DNA of 22,390 bases. It comes from a virus. A program made the position numbers and the translations under genes. This document shows positions 6,955-12,983 of the stretch, one piece after another. Within the stretch, counting starts at the first letter, position 1. Every line of letters begins with the position of its first letter. Location of the stretch: positions 1 through 22,390 of the IMG/VR virus record IMGVR_UViG_3300025168_000745; one strand, given 5' to 3'. The notes below the pieces were generated by a model. That model made no database searches. It saw only the letters and a list, made by a program, of their open reading frames with translations, and was not told the origin of the DNA.

Positions 6955-7227
6955 ATGATTGATTTTAAAAGTTACCACGAAAAAAACCCACAAATATGGG
7001 AGGCTTTTCAAAAATTTGCTCGTCAAGCAAAAGCTAGAGGATTTAAACATTATTCAGCCAATGGAATATTTGAAATAATTAGATGGCATACTGAAGTTTC
7101 AGCTAGAGATAATTTTAAAGTTGGTAATAATTATAGACCTGATTACGCTAGAAAAATGATGACTGATTTTCCAAATGAGTTTGATGGTTTTTTTAGAATT
7201 AGAGAGTTGAAAGCACCTAGAACTTAA
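6955..7227 (+). CDS. Small phage protein of unknown function
   Basis: The 90-aa soluble protein begins MIDFKSYHEKNPQIWEAFQK and contains GFKHYSANGIFEIIRWHTEV, NYRPDYARKMM and FDGFFRIREL. I recall this pattern (aromatic-rich, ...ENPxIWExF...YSAxxIxExIRW...NNxxxxYARxxxxxxPxxxxFFxxR) as widespread in phages without a known function. It is probably a DNA-metabolism accessory protein, but this is a guess. The start follows 12 bases after palindrome copy A. Several small genes follow on the same strand. Confidence 0.7.
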   Translation: MIDFKSYHEKNPQIWEAFQKFARQAKARGFKHYSANGIFEIIRWHTEVSARDNFKVGNNYRPDYARKMMTDFPNEFDGFFRIRELKAPRT

Positions 7228-7262
7228 TGTGCTTATTTTTAAAAACTAATTAAATTAACATA

Positions 7263-7490
7263 ATGATAAAATTATTTAGATATATGTTTAGGTGGCAATT
7301 AAGCACACCAATATTAGCAGTAATACCATTTATATTATTAAAATACAATATAAATAACTTTTGGTTAACAGCTTTTATTGCTAATTTAATAGGATCATTA
7401 ATTTTCTTTAAAGTAGATGAATATATATTCTCTAAAAAACTATCAAGATTTCAAAGATTAAGAAAAAAAGTAATTAAAAGAAAAAAATAA
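7263..7490 (+). CDS. Small two-helix membrane protein
   Basis: The 75-aa protein has two hydrophobic segments, about residues 13-29 (STPILAVIPFILLKY region) and 33-50 (FWLTAFIANLIGSLIFF), then a charged VDEYIF and a strongly basic C-terminal tail (RFQRLRKKVIKRKK). This suggests an inner-membrane hairpin with a cytoplasmic basic end. The core WQLSTPIL...ANLIG.LIFF.VD resembles small membrane proteins I associate with phages and mobile elements, but the function is unknown. It is followed five bases later by the zinc-ribbon protein gene. It could act at the membrane against host or rival phage, or be an extra lysis factor; neither is shown. Confidence 0.65.
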   Translation: MIKLFRYMFRWQLSTPILAVIPFILLKYNINNFWLTAFIANLIGSLIFFKVDEYIFSKKLSRFQRLRKKVIKRKK

Positions 7491-7495
7491 AAGAT

Positions 7496-7978
7496 ATGGA
7501 TAAGTTAAAAAAAGTATGCCCTTTTTGTAAAAATATATTTGAAACTACTAAAAAAAATAAAAAATATTGTATCTCAACTTGTAAAATAAAACATAATGGA
7601 ATGTTAGCTAAACTTAGTAGAGGTTATATACCAAAAAAAGAAAACTTCGTATATCAAAACATTCAAAACAATACACAGCCTTTAGCGGGTGATATAGTTA
7701 GGCTTAGTAATAATTATAATAATATTAAAAAAAATACTTTAGGAATTATTACAGGTGTTATATCTGAAAAACAAGAAAAATACGAAATAGTATTCAATCC
7801 AATATTACCAGCTAATATATTATTAGATAAAACAATAACTTGTGAAGGTGGTATAAAAATAGTTTTACAAATTAAAAATCTTTGTCATTCAAAAATTACT
7901 AATATGTTATATTGTTATCCTGATAGAAATAAGGCTGATGATTTATTTTTAGTTAATGAGTACAAAACAGTTTTATGA
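7496..7978 (+). CDS. Zinc-ribbon protein with a C-terminal SH3-like domain
   Basis: The 160-aa protein opens with four cysteines, C8, C11, C25 and C29 (CPFC, 13 residues, CISTC), a pattern like phage CPxCxxxF...KYCSxxC zinc ribbons. The second part (about 62-105: PLAGDIVRLSNNYNNIKKNT, then LGIITGV) reads like an SH3/KOW-type beta-barrel, in which a flexible loop follows GDIVRL. Such proteins usually bind nucleic acid or a protein partner. It overlaps the next gene by four bases (ATGA), so the two are coupled. No named family is recognised for the whole protein. Confidence 0.6.
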   Translation: MDKLKKVCPFCKNIFETTKKNKKYCISTCKIKHNGMLAKLSRGYIPKKENFVYQNIQNNTQPLAGDIVRLSNNYNNIKKNTLGIITGVISEKQEKYEIVFNPILPANILLDKTITCEGGIKIVLQIKNLCHSKITNMLYCYPDRNKADDLFLVNEYKTVL

Positions 7979-8262
7979 TAATAACTAGAGAAAATTTAGA
8001 AACTGCAGATAGTGAATTAGTAGAAGATGTTTTAAGGCTTTATTTAATATTTGATAAAAAAGATCCTAATTTTATAAGATCAAAAAAAGATAAAGATTTT
8101 TACTGTAGTTTAGATTATTTTGTAATTGAAAATAAAACTATAAAATTAAAAGTATCTTTTCATACTTACTCAAAATGGTTAGGCTGGTTTTGGACTGGAA
8201 ACAAAAGATATAATTTAAGAGCTAAAAATATTATTGAAAAAGTTAACTACATTTTAAATTGA
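7975..8262 (+). CDS. Hypothetical protein
   Basis: The 95-aa soluble protein has a helical first third (ENLETADSELVEDVLRLYLI) and a beta-rich second part containing an aromatic cluster, KWLGWFWTGNKRYNLRAKNI. The start overlaps the stop of the zinc-ribbon gene (ATGA), so it is expressed from the same mRNA. No family or motif is recognised. Confidence 0.6.
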   Translation: MIITRENLETADSELVEDVLRLYLIFDKKDPNFIRSKKDKDFYCSLDYFVIENKTIKLKVSFHTYSKWLGWFWTGNKRYNLRAKNIIEKVNYILN

Positions 8263-8271
8263 ATTAAAAAA

Positions 8272-8391
8272 ATGAAAAAAGATAAAATTATATTATCAAA
8301 AAAGATTACTGAATTAGTTGAAAAATTAGAATTAAACAAAGATCAACTAAAAAAATACTATGAAATATTAAAATTAATAAATAGAATGTAA
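8272..8391 (+). CDS. Tiny helical protein (39 aa)
   Basis: ATG at 8272, stop TAA at 8389-8391. The 39 residues are Lys/Leu/Glu-rich and would form one amphipathic helix or coiled coil (ITELVEKLELNKDQLKKYYE). It begins nine bases after the preceding stop, on the same strand, with an A-rich leader (TTAAAAAA). Size alone makes it uncertain, but spacing and heptad-like composition favour a real gene. Confidence 0.45.
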   Translation: MKKDKIILSKKITELVEKLELNKDQLKKYYEILKLINRM

Positions 8392-8395
8392 ACAT

Positions 8396-8417
8396 AAAGC
8401 AGTTTAAAACGCTTTTT
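8396..8417 (+). terminator. Possible weak terminator
   Basis: AAAGC (8396-8400), 10-base loop, GCTTTTT (8411-8417), five bases after the stop of the 39-aa gene. It is AT-rich and so weak, but it closes the operon just ahead of the candidate origin. Confidence 0.4.
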
Positions 8418-8520
8418 AACACTGTTTAGGCTTAATCTAATGGCTTTTATTATTAAATCTATATATTGTATTGACTGTATATTTTTAAAGTGCTTAAATC
8501 TAAAGTTTTATATACTGTTA

Positions 8521-8660
8521 TTTTTTCAACGTTTGTTAAATTCGTTTCAACGTTTTTAACGTTTGTTAAATTCGTTAAATTTTTTTCAACGTTTTTAACT
8601 GTTATATGTTATTGTTATTGTTATTGTAATATGTAATTGTAATATAATATATTTACAATA
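8521..8660 (+). other. Candidate replication origin with AACGTT iterons and AT-rich tract
   Basis: The longest gene-free stretch of the window (8392-8744) holds four copies of the palindrome AACGTT, at 8528, 8549, 8558 and 8588. They sit in two longer direct repeats: AACGTTTGTTAAATTCGTT (8528-8546 and 8558-8576, 30 bp apart) and TTTCAACGTTTTTAAC (8545-8560 and 8584-8599). A nearly pure A/T stretch follows, with TTATTG three times in tandem (8609-8626) and TAATATAATATATTTAC. Iterons next to an easily melted tract, just upstream of an HTH protein, a replication initiator-like gene and a RecA/DnaB-fold ATPase, are the classic arrangement of a phage origin. The proximal part, 8418-8520, shows only AT-rich sequence. 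Confidence 0.6.
8624..8654 (+). promoter_or_regulatory. Possible promoter in the origin region
   Basis: TTG (8624-8626), 20 bp, then TATATTTA (8647-8654), which fits the Bacteroidetes TTG-N19/20-TAnnTTTG pattern. Chance matches are common in such AT-rich DNA. Confidence 0.3.
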
Positions 8661-8701
8661 CTGTCGCATTTTTCAAATGCTAAATATTTTTTTAAAAAAC
8701 T

Positions 8702-8732
8702 ATTGAAGTTAGAAACTAAAAACCTATATTCA
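8702..8732 (+). promoter_or_regulatory. Possible promoter for the HTH gene
   Basis: TTG (8702-8704), about 20 bp, then TATATTCA (8725-8732). It lies 12 bases before the ATG at 8745, and is part of the reason for choosing that start over the in-frame ATG at 8703, which would lie inside the promoter. Confidence 0.35.
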
Positions 8733-8744
8733 CAAAAAAAAAAT

Positions 8745-8885
8745 ATGGAGAATTTAGTAAAGGTTTCTACCTACGCAAAACAAATAGATAAATCCGTAAC
8801 ATGGGTTTATAGACTGGCTACAAATAAAGTAATTAAAATAGTAGTTATTGATGGAGTTAAATTTGTTGAATTGGAAAAAATATAG
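8745..8885 (+). CDS. Small HTH protein (excisionase/MerR-like)
   Basis: This is a 46-aa protein from the preferred start at 8745; an upstream in-frame ATG at 8703 would add 14 residues but overlaps the likely promoter. Residues 8-30 (STYAKQIDKSVTWVYRLATN) form a compact helix-turn-helix, and KIVVIDGVKFVEL is the short wing hairpin. This is the HTH_17-like architecture seen in excisionases and small phage DNA-binding proteins. It sits directly between the iterons and the replication initiator gene, so it may bind the origin or control transcription of the replication genes. No integrase gene accompanies it in this window, which argues against an excisionase role. Confidence 0.7.
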   Translation: MENLVKVSTYAKQIDKSVTWVYRLATNKVIKIVVIDGVKFVELEKI

Positions 8886-8939
8886 CTTTTTTTTTAGTTA
8901 AAAAATTTAAAGTATAAAACAATAAACTAATAGTTAAAA

Positions 8940-9734
8940 ATGGCAGAAAATAAAAAAAGCTTTTTACTCTATGCAAATATAATTGAAGTAGTATCTAAGC
9001 TTCCTGATGATAAGGCAGGGCAACTATTTAAACACATTTTAGAATACGTAAATGATCTAAATCCTAAAACAGATGATCTAATGATAGAGCTAGTTTTTTT
9101 ACCCATTAAACAAAGGTTAAAAGCTGATTTGGATATATGGGAAAAAAAGAAAATAGGATATTCAAAAGCTGGTAAAGCAAGTGCAGAAGCTAGAAAAAAT
9201 AAAAAACAATCTCCTGAAGAAAACAACAGTTTAAAAACTGAAAAATTTAATAAGTTTTGGGATATTTACAATAAAAAACAAGGCAAAAAAAAGTGCTTAA
9301 CAAAGTTCTTAAAATTAAAAGATAGTGATATTTTAAAGATTGCTGAAACTATAGAAAACTATATTAAATCAACTCCTGATATTAAATTTAGAAAAGATCC
9401 ATATACTTATTTAAACGGTGAACATTGGAATGATGAAATAAAAAAAGAACCTAAAATAATTAACTACAGAAGTAAGTTTACAACTATAGATAAAGTAATT
9501 GATTTATTCAATGAAACGGACTTTACCAAAACAATAAAAAAATACAAAAGTAGTGAAGAAAGAGTTAAAGAAAGATTAGATGAATTTCTAGAAAAAGAAG
9601 TATTTAAAGCAGATTTTAAGAATAGACAAACAGATGAGGTACTAAGCCATTTTATTAATTCATTACAATTTAATCCACCTAAAAAAGTTATTATAATAGA
9701 TGAAAATCCTATAGTCCCATGGTTGAGTAAATAA
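8940..9734 (+). CDS. Phage replication initiator/helicase-loader-like protein (DUF6291-type N-terminus)
   Basis: This is a 264-aa protein. Residues about 5-75 match the DUF6291-type domain frequent in phage replication proteins: KKSFLLYANIIEVVSKLPDD, KAGQLFKHILEYVND, ELVFLPIKQRLKADLDIWEK, then a Gly/Ala/Ser-Lys-rich hinge (KAGKASAEARKNKKQ). The second half (about 100-170) has FNKFWDIYNKKQGKKKCLTK and DPYTYLNGEHWND, a pattern often found at the C-terminus of phage replisome organisers, where it contacts the helicase. It is the first large gene after the iteron region and precedes a RecA/DnaB-fold ATPase by 19 bases, so an origin-binding or helicase-loading role is likely. The exact biochemical role is inferred. 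Confidence 0.72.
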   Translation: MAENKKSFLLYANIIEVVSKLPDDKAGQLFKHILEYVNDLNPKTDDLMIELVFLPIKQRLKADLDIWEKKKIGYSKAGKASAEARKNKKQSPEENNSLKTEKFNKFWDIYNKKQGKKKCLTKFLKLKDSDILKIAETIENYIKSTPDIKFRKDPYTYLNGEHWNDEIKKEPKIINYRSKFTTIDKVIDLFNETDFTKTIKKYKSSEERVKERLDEFLEKEVFKADFKNRQTDEVLSHFINSLQFNPPKKVIIIDENPIVPWLSK

Positions 9735-9753
9735 CACTAAAACACAAAACTAA
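9735..9753 (+). promoter_or_regulatory. A-rich translation leader without a promoter
   Basis: CACTAAAACACAAAACTAA sits between two genes only 19 bases apart, just upstream of the ATG at 9754, with no -7 element nearby. It is almost the same leader found downstream of the promoter modules, so the motif probably acts in translation initiation rather than transcription. Confidence 0.5.
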
Positions 9754-10749
9754 ATGAATGATATAATTAACCCAATGTTAACTCCTTCTGATGCTATATT
9801 AGAGCTGGATCAAATCAGGCTAGATAAAATAGAAAAGGGTTTTGGTATAGGAAATGAAAAATGGGATAGCCATATTTTATTTAAGAGAAAAGAATTTAAC
9901 ATGATTAACGGGCATGATAATGTTGGTAAGACAGATGTTCTTTTATGGTACTTTGTATGTTTAGCTAAAAAGCATAACATGAAATTTAATATTTATAGTT
10001 CAGAAAATACCCATAGATCACAAGTATTTAAACTATTTAACTTTTGGACTGGAAAAAGATTAGATAAGGACTTTACAAAAGACACTAAAGGTTTTCATAG
10101 TACACTAAATGAAATGACTGATTGTTTCAATTTTATTAGATCAGATAAAAGATATAATTCTAATCAAATATTAGACATAGCAGATAAACACCCTGCAGAT
10201 GGTTTATTAATTGATCCTTTTAATTCATTAATAACTGAATCAACTAATAAGCATCAGGAAGATTATGATACATGTGCTAATATTAGAATATTTTGCGATA
10301 ATACAAATACAACTACTTTTGTAAATACCCATTTAGTAACACAAGCTGCAAGAAATGTATATCCTAAAGATAGTGAATACGAAAACCACCTCAAACCTCC
10401 AGAAAAGAGTGATACTGAAGGGGGACAGAAGTTCGCCAATCGCTGCGATAATTTTTGGACTATTCACAGAATGACACAACATCCCCAATTATGGAGTACT
10501 GCAGAAGTACACGTTAGAAAGATAAAAGAAACTATTACAGGTGGTTCATGTACTTTGAGAGATAGCCCTATTTTAATGAAATGGAATAACCATTGTAGAT
10601 ATACTATTAACGGTAAAAACCCATTAGCTAATTCATATAGTGATGTAGGAGATAAAGACATATCCAACCTGGCGGAATTATCGCCAAGTCATAAAGCAAT
10701 GCAAAAAATGAGCTATCAGGAAGAAGAAGAAGACGATTTACCTTTTTAA
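9754..10749 (+). CDS. RecA/DnaB-fold replication ATPase with SSB-like acidic tail
   Basis: This 331-aa RecA-like ATPase has Walker A GHDNVGKT (53-60), a second-strand signature YSSENTHRSQ (81-90; the Glu after the strand is typical of DnaB/RadA-type proteins), Walker B LLIDPFNSL (151-159) and the sensor-like FVNTHLV (189-195). It lacks the DnaB N-terminal domain and any primase domain, so it is a compact helicase/translocase or loader ATPase in the AAA_25/Twinkle-like group. The extreme C-terminus, after a linker, is QEEEEDDLPF, matching the SSB protein-interaction tip and the end of the DUF3127 protein at 5622. It follows the initiator gene by 19 bases through an A-rich leader, so the two act together in replication. 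Confidence 0.82.
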   Translation: MNDIINPMLTPSDAILELDQIRLDKIEKGFGIGNEKWDSHILFKRKEFNMINGHDNVGKTDVLLWYFVCLAKKHNMKFNIYSSENTHRSQVFKLFNFWTGKRLDKDFTKDTKGFHSTLNEMTDCFNFIRSDKRYNSNQILDIADKHPADGLLIDPFNSLITESTNKHQEDYDTCANIRIFCDNTNTTTFVNTHLVTQAARNVYPKDSEYENHLKPPEKSDTEGGQKFANRCDNFWTIHRMTQHPQLWSTAEVHVRKIKETITGGSCTLRDSPILMKWNNHCRYTINGKNPLANSYSDVGDKDISNLAELSPSHKAMQKMSYQEEEEDDLPF

Positions 10750-10760
10750 AAACCAAAACC

Positions 10761-11114
10761 ATGAAAACACACGAGAAAAAAATTACACCAGTATTAAAAG
10801 CATGGAAGCAATCTAAAGATGCTTTATGTGATGATGTGGTAAACTGTTTCAAAACAGATTTATATTCTATTCATGCAGCTCTAATATACTTAGATCAACT
10901 ATTTAAAAAGAAAGGTTTAAATAATGATGCAAGTAAATTAGTAGAAAAAGGATTAGAGGATTTTGATAGCTGGAGGCACTACTACGATATTCTAAGATTT
11001 GAGTTAATAGGACATAGACAGTCTAAAGAAAGATACGAGGACGAAATACAAAAGCTTAGAGAAGAAATAATACTATTAAGACAGGATGATGAAATTAATA
11101 AATTTGGAGCTTAA
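10761..11114 (+). CDS. Hypothetical helical/coiled-coil protein
   Basis: The 117-aa soluble protein is mainly alpha-helical. Residues about 35-60 are aliphatic/aromatic (SIHAALIYLDQLFKKKG) and the last 30 form a probable coiled coil (SKERYEDEIQKLREEIILLR). It starts 11 bases after the ATPase stop and belongs to the replication operon. The HNH homing endonuclease gene begins four bases after its stop. No family is recognised; a replisome accessory role is only suggested by context. Confidence 0.6.
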   Translation: MKTHEKKITPVLKAWKQSKDALCDDVVNCFKTDLYSIHAALIYLDQLFKKKGLNNDASKLVEKGLEDFDSWRHYYDILRFELIGHRQSKERYEDEIQKLREEIILLRQDDEINKFGA

Positions 11115-11118
11115 AAAT

Positions 11119-11607
11119 ATGGAAATTTGGAAAAAAATAAAAGATTATCCTGATTATGAAGTAAGTAATTTAGGAAATGTAAAGAGCTTAAAATTTAATA
11201 AAGAAAGAATTTTAAAAGCGTTAAATGATGGTAGAGGATATTTAACAGTTTCTTTATTAAAAAATGGAAAAGGAAAAAAAAAGAAAATTCATCAACTTGT
11301 AGCAATGGCTTTTTTAAATCATATTCCAAATTATAATAATATTGTAGTAGATCATATTAATAATATACCTACAGATAATAGATTAGAAAATATACAGTTA
11401 ATTAGCTGTAGAGAAAATTCTAGTAAAGATAGAAAAAATGGAACATCTAAATATACAGGTGTTTCATGGCATAAAAAAACTAAAAAATGGGAATCTAAAA
11501 TAAGAATTAATGGTAAAGTAAAATTTTTAGGACTATTTAACTGTGAAATAGAAGCATCTAAAGCATATCAGGAAGCATTAAAAAAACATTTGAATGATTC
11601 ATTATAG
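11119..11607 (+). CDS. HNH homing endonuclease (NUMOD4-HNH-AP2)
   Basis: This is a 162-aa free-standing homing endonuclease. NUMOD4 is at about 1-45 (MEIWKKIKDYPDYEVSNLGN), the HNH core has KIHQLVAMAF (56-65), then VDHINNIPTDNRLENIQ (77-93) with His79-class and Asn residues, and RENSSKD. An AP2-type DNA-binding domain is at 108-155 (SKYTGVSWHKKTKKWE, FLGLFNCEIEASKAY). The start at 11119 is preferred over an in-frame ATG at 11086, because the NUMOD4 domain begins there and the longer form would add only 11 residues overlapping the previous gene. Such genes cut a recombination target and spread themselves in phage populations; they are usually dispensable. Catalytic residues look intact. Its end overlaps the tiny zinc-ribbon gene by 14 bases. 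Confidence 0.9.
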   Translation: MEIWKKIKDYPDYEVSNLGNVKSLKFNKERILKALNDGRGYLTVSLLKNGKGKKKKIHQLVAMAFLNHIPNYNNIVVDHINNIPTDNRLENIQLISCRENSSKDRKNGTSKYTGVSWHKKTKKWESKIRINGKVKFLGLFNCEIEASKAYQEALKKHLNDSL

Positions 11608-11725
11608 TTTATTTCCTAATGAAAAGTGCGTTATTTGTGGTGTTAAAGTGTTAAATAATGCTTTGCACTGTGAAAAATGCTATAAAAAATGGCTGGAATT
11701 AAGTGAAGAAAAAACCCGTTTTTAA
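11594..11725 (+). CDS. Tiny zinc-ribbon protein (43 aa)
   Basis: ATG at 11594, stop at 11723-11725. The 43 residues contain two CxxC knuckles, C12/C15 (CVIC) and C26/C29 (CEKC), ten residues apart: a complete zinc ribbon in a protein with almost nothing else but a short helix (YKKWLELSEEK). It begins 14 bases inside the HNH gene in another frame. The four spaced cysteines make chance translation unlikely. It may bind nucleic acid or a partner protein; no family is recognised. The HNH gene may have arrived upstream of it and altered its original start. Confidence 0.6.
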   Translation: MIHYSLFPNEKCVICGVKVLNNALHCEKCYKKWLELSEEKTRF

Positions 11726-11758
11726 ATCTAAAAGACATTTTAAAAGTGAAAAACACGT

Positions 11759-11828
11759 AAACCCGTAAAAAACCCGTAAAATAATTACTTTTTTTTTAAA
11801 GTTCTATAGCTATACTGTACGGGCTTTT
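11759..11828 (+). repeat. AAACCCGT repeats and possible long hairpin
   Basis: AAACCCGTAAAA occurs at 11759-11770 and again with one base shared at 11770-11780; AAACCCGT is also at 11712-11719. CCCGTA (11773-11778) can pair with TACGGG (11818-11823), followed by CTTTTG, which could make a long-looped terminator. The evidence is weak. Confidence 0.3.
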
Positions 11829-11835
11829 GTAGTGT

Positions 11836-11932
11836 TTTCTAAAATAAAAATAACATTCGATTGATCTTTTTTTGTTTTTAAATTAGATTTTTATCAAGTG
11901 TTAACGTATCTTTATAAAAAAAACAAAACGCT
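11836..11932 (+). promoter_or_regulatory. Promoter module copy 5
   Basis: AATAAC (11849-11854) is followed by the 12-mer ATTCGATTGATC (11855-11866; imperfect palindrome), a 7-T run (11867-11873), the -7-like TATCTTTA (11907-11914) and an A-rich leader (11916-11932) ending AAAACGCT before the ATG at 11933. The 12-mer centre is 46.5 bp upstream of the -7 element, ten bp more than copies 2 and 4 and twenty more than copies 1 and 3. Confidence 0.65.
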
Positions 11933-12178
11933 ATGAAAAATATTTTAAACAATGACACAGTAAAAACTAAAGAAGTTTTTCAAACAAAAAATACAGTTAA
12001 CATCTCTTATGCAGACGAGAGATACTTTGCAAAAGTTAACGATAAAAACGAATATGTTATTTTAACTCATTCAAACCCGTTAGGAACGACTGATTTTAAA
12101 AATGAATCAGAATTTATATCACATTTAGAAGGTGATAAAAAAGTTGGTAATTTTATAGCCAATACAGGTAGGTATTAA
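11933..12178 (+). CDS. Hypothetical small protein
   Basis: The 81-aa soluble protein has a repeated polar pattern and a strand-rich centre (TVNISYADERYFAKVNDKNE, YVILTHSNPL) and a C-terminal helix-like region. It has its own promoter module and starts exactly at the leader end. It is followed after 18 bases by a 31-aa membrane peptide gene. No family is recognised. Confidence 0.65.
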   Translation: MKNILNNDTVKTKEVFQTKNTVNISYADERYFAKVNDKNEYVILTHSNPLGTTDFKNESEFISHLEGDKKVGNFIANTGRY

Positions 12179-12196
12179 TTTTAAAAACAAAAAAAA

Positions 12197-12292
12197 ATGA
12201 AAACTAAAGAAGAACAAGAAAGAAATCACAGATTAATAGCTCAACTGGTATTTGGTGTATCGGTAATGTATTTTATCTTTAGCAATATTTAA
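12197..12292 (+). CDS. Tiny membrane peptide (31 aa)
   Basis: ATG at 12197 after an A-run leader, TAA at 12290-12292. Charged residues (KTKEEQERNHR) precede one transmembrane-like segment (LIAQLVFGVSVMYFIFSNI). It follows the 81-aa gene by 18 bases and precedes a terminator. The small size makes it uncertain; the clean charged-then-hydrophobic layout supports it. Confidence 0.45.
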   Translation: MKTKEEQERNHRLIAQLVFGVSVMYFIFSNI

Positions 12293-12332
12293 AACCGTTC
12301 TTTAAAACTAGTTTATTAATACGATTTTGCTA

Positions 12333-12366
12333 GGGTAAGTTTGAAGCTAGTCTTACCCGTTTTTTA
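12333..12366 (+). terminator. Rho-independent terminator
   Basis: GGGTAAG (12333-12339) pairs perfectly with CTTACCC (12352-12358) around a 12-base loop, followed by GTTTTTTT. Confidence 0.85.
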
Positions 12367-12384
12367 AATATAAAAATACATTAC

Positions 12385-12528
12385 ATGAATGATAAAATAA
12401 AAGAAATGCAATCTTACATCCAGCACTTAGAAAAGATGCTAATAGGATATAAAGAAGTTTGTAAAAAAAAAGATGAAACAATAGATTATTATAAAAAAGA
12501 ATTAGATAATTTAACCTGTAAAAAATAA
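12385..12528 (+). CDS. Tiny coiled-coil protein (47 aa)
   Basis: ATG at 12385, TAA at 12526-12528. The residues form one long amphipathic helix (MNDKIKEMQSYIQHLEKMLI, then KKKDETIDYYKKELDNL). It resembles the first two-thirds of the next protein (12533), which shares the ...IKE...DKKD..ID pattern, so the two may be tandem paralogues. The gap to that gene is four bases. Confidence 0.5.
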   Translation: MNDKIKEMQSYIQHLEKMLIGYKEVCKKKDETIDYYKKELDNLTCKK

Positions 12529-12532
12529 ACAC

Positions 12533-12754
12533 ATGGAAACGTACATAAAAAGCAAAATAGAAGGTTTAGAAGATCATATTAAAACACAAGCTAATACTAT
12601 AAAAGAATACAGAAGCACTATAGATAAAAAAGATGTTTTAATAGATAAACTTTTAAAAGAAGCAGCAAAAAAAGATGATTTAATAAATAGTTTATTAAAA
12701 GATTTATTAGAAAAAGTATCTGATAACATAATACAAATAGTTAAAAAGCTATGA
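12533..12754 (+). CDS. Coiled-coil protein with internal repeat
   Basis: The 73-aa protein is a continuous coiled coil. The unit KKDVLIDKLLKEAA is followed at once by a second copy, KKDDLINSLLKDLL. It starts four bases after the 47-aa coiled-coil gene and overlaps the following gene by four bases (ATGA). The two coiled-coil proteins could pair with one another. The function is unknown; similar small coiled coils occur in phages as structural linkers or partner-binding factors. Confidence 0.6.
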   Translation: METYIKSKIEGLEDHIKTQANTIKEYRSTIDKKDVLIDKLLKEAAKKDDLINSLLKDLLEKVSDNIIQIVKKL

Positions 12755-12912
12755 GAGATCAATTAAACTCCTGTGATAATTTAACTACTAAACAGTTTTT
12801 AATAGTTTTTTTTTGGTTTGTTTTTAGAAGAAGAAAGTGGAAACGCTATGATATGCTGGTTGAAAGTTATTACTTTGAAAATGTAGCTTATAGAATGGCT
12901 AAAGACTATTGA
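12751..12912 (+). CDS. Small single-pass membrane protein (53 aa)
   Basis: ATG at 12751 overlaps the preceding stop (ATGA), TGA at 12910-12912. A hydrophobic aromatic segment, FLIVFFWFVF (about 17-26), is followed by a strong positive patch (RRRKWKR) and a helical C-terminus. Translational coupling to the coiled-coil protein suggests the two are made together. It might place the coiled-coil protein at the membrane; this is inference. Confidence 0.55.
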   Translation: MRDQLNSCDNLTTKQFLIVFFWFVFRRRKWKRYDMLVESYYFENVAYRMAKDY

Positions 12913-12964
12913 TTATAACGGTTAGTGTAATAGGCGTTTTAATGCCTTTTACACCTTGTTAGGC
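12913..12964 (+). repeat. Imperfect palindrome, copy B (attC/REP-like)
   Basis: TTATAAC (12913-12919) opens the element. GTGTAA (12925-12930) pairs with TTACAC (12949-12954) and GGC (12933-12935) with GCC (12944-12946), around a GTTTTAAT loop; it closes with GTTAGGC (12958-12964). The ends and the GGC/GCC core recur in copy A (6901-6943). GTTAGGC fits the integron R' box GTTRRRY, but the opposite end does not fit RYYYAAC. Confidence 0.5.
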
Positions 12965-12983
12965 ACTTTTAATTTAATATGAT

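Noticed and set aside
8521-8599. AACGTT-containing repeats as a CRISPR array
   Set aside because: Repeats are 16-19 bp and irregularly spaced with overlapping units, no unique spacers of constant length, and no cas genes; iterons fit better.
8703-8744. Longer start for the small HTH protein at 8703
   Set aside because: The added residues are not part of the HTH and overlap a likely -7 element (TATATTCA, 8725-8732).
11086-11118. Longer N-terminus for the HNH endonuclease from the ATG at 11086
   Set aside because: The extra 11 residues overlap the previous gene and precede the NUMOD4 domain, which begins exactly at the Met of 11119.
12913-12964. A functional integron attC site
   Set aside because: One end (GTTAGGC) fits the R' box but the other (TTATAAC) does not fit RYYYAAC, there is no integrase, and only two degenerate copies are seen. 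It is kept as a low-confidence repeat.
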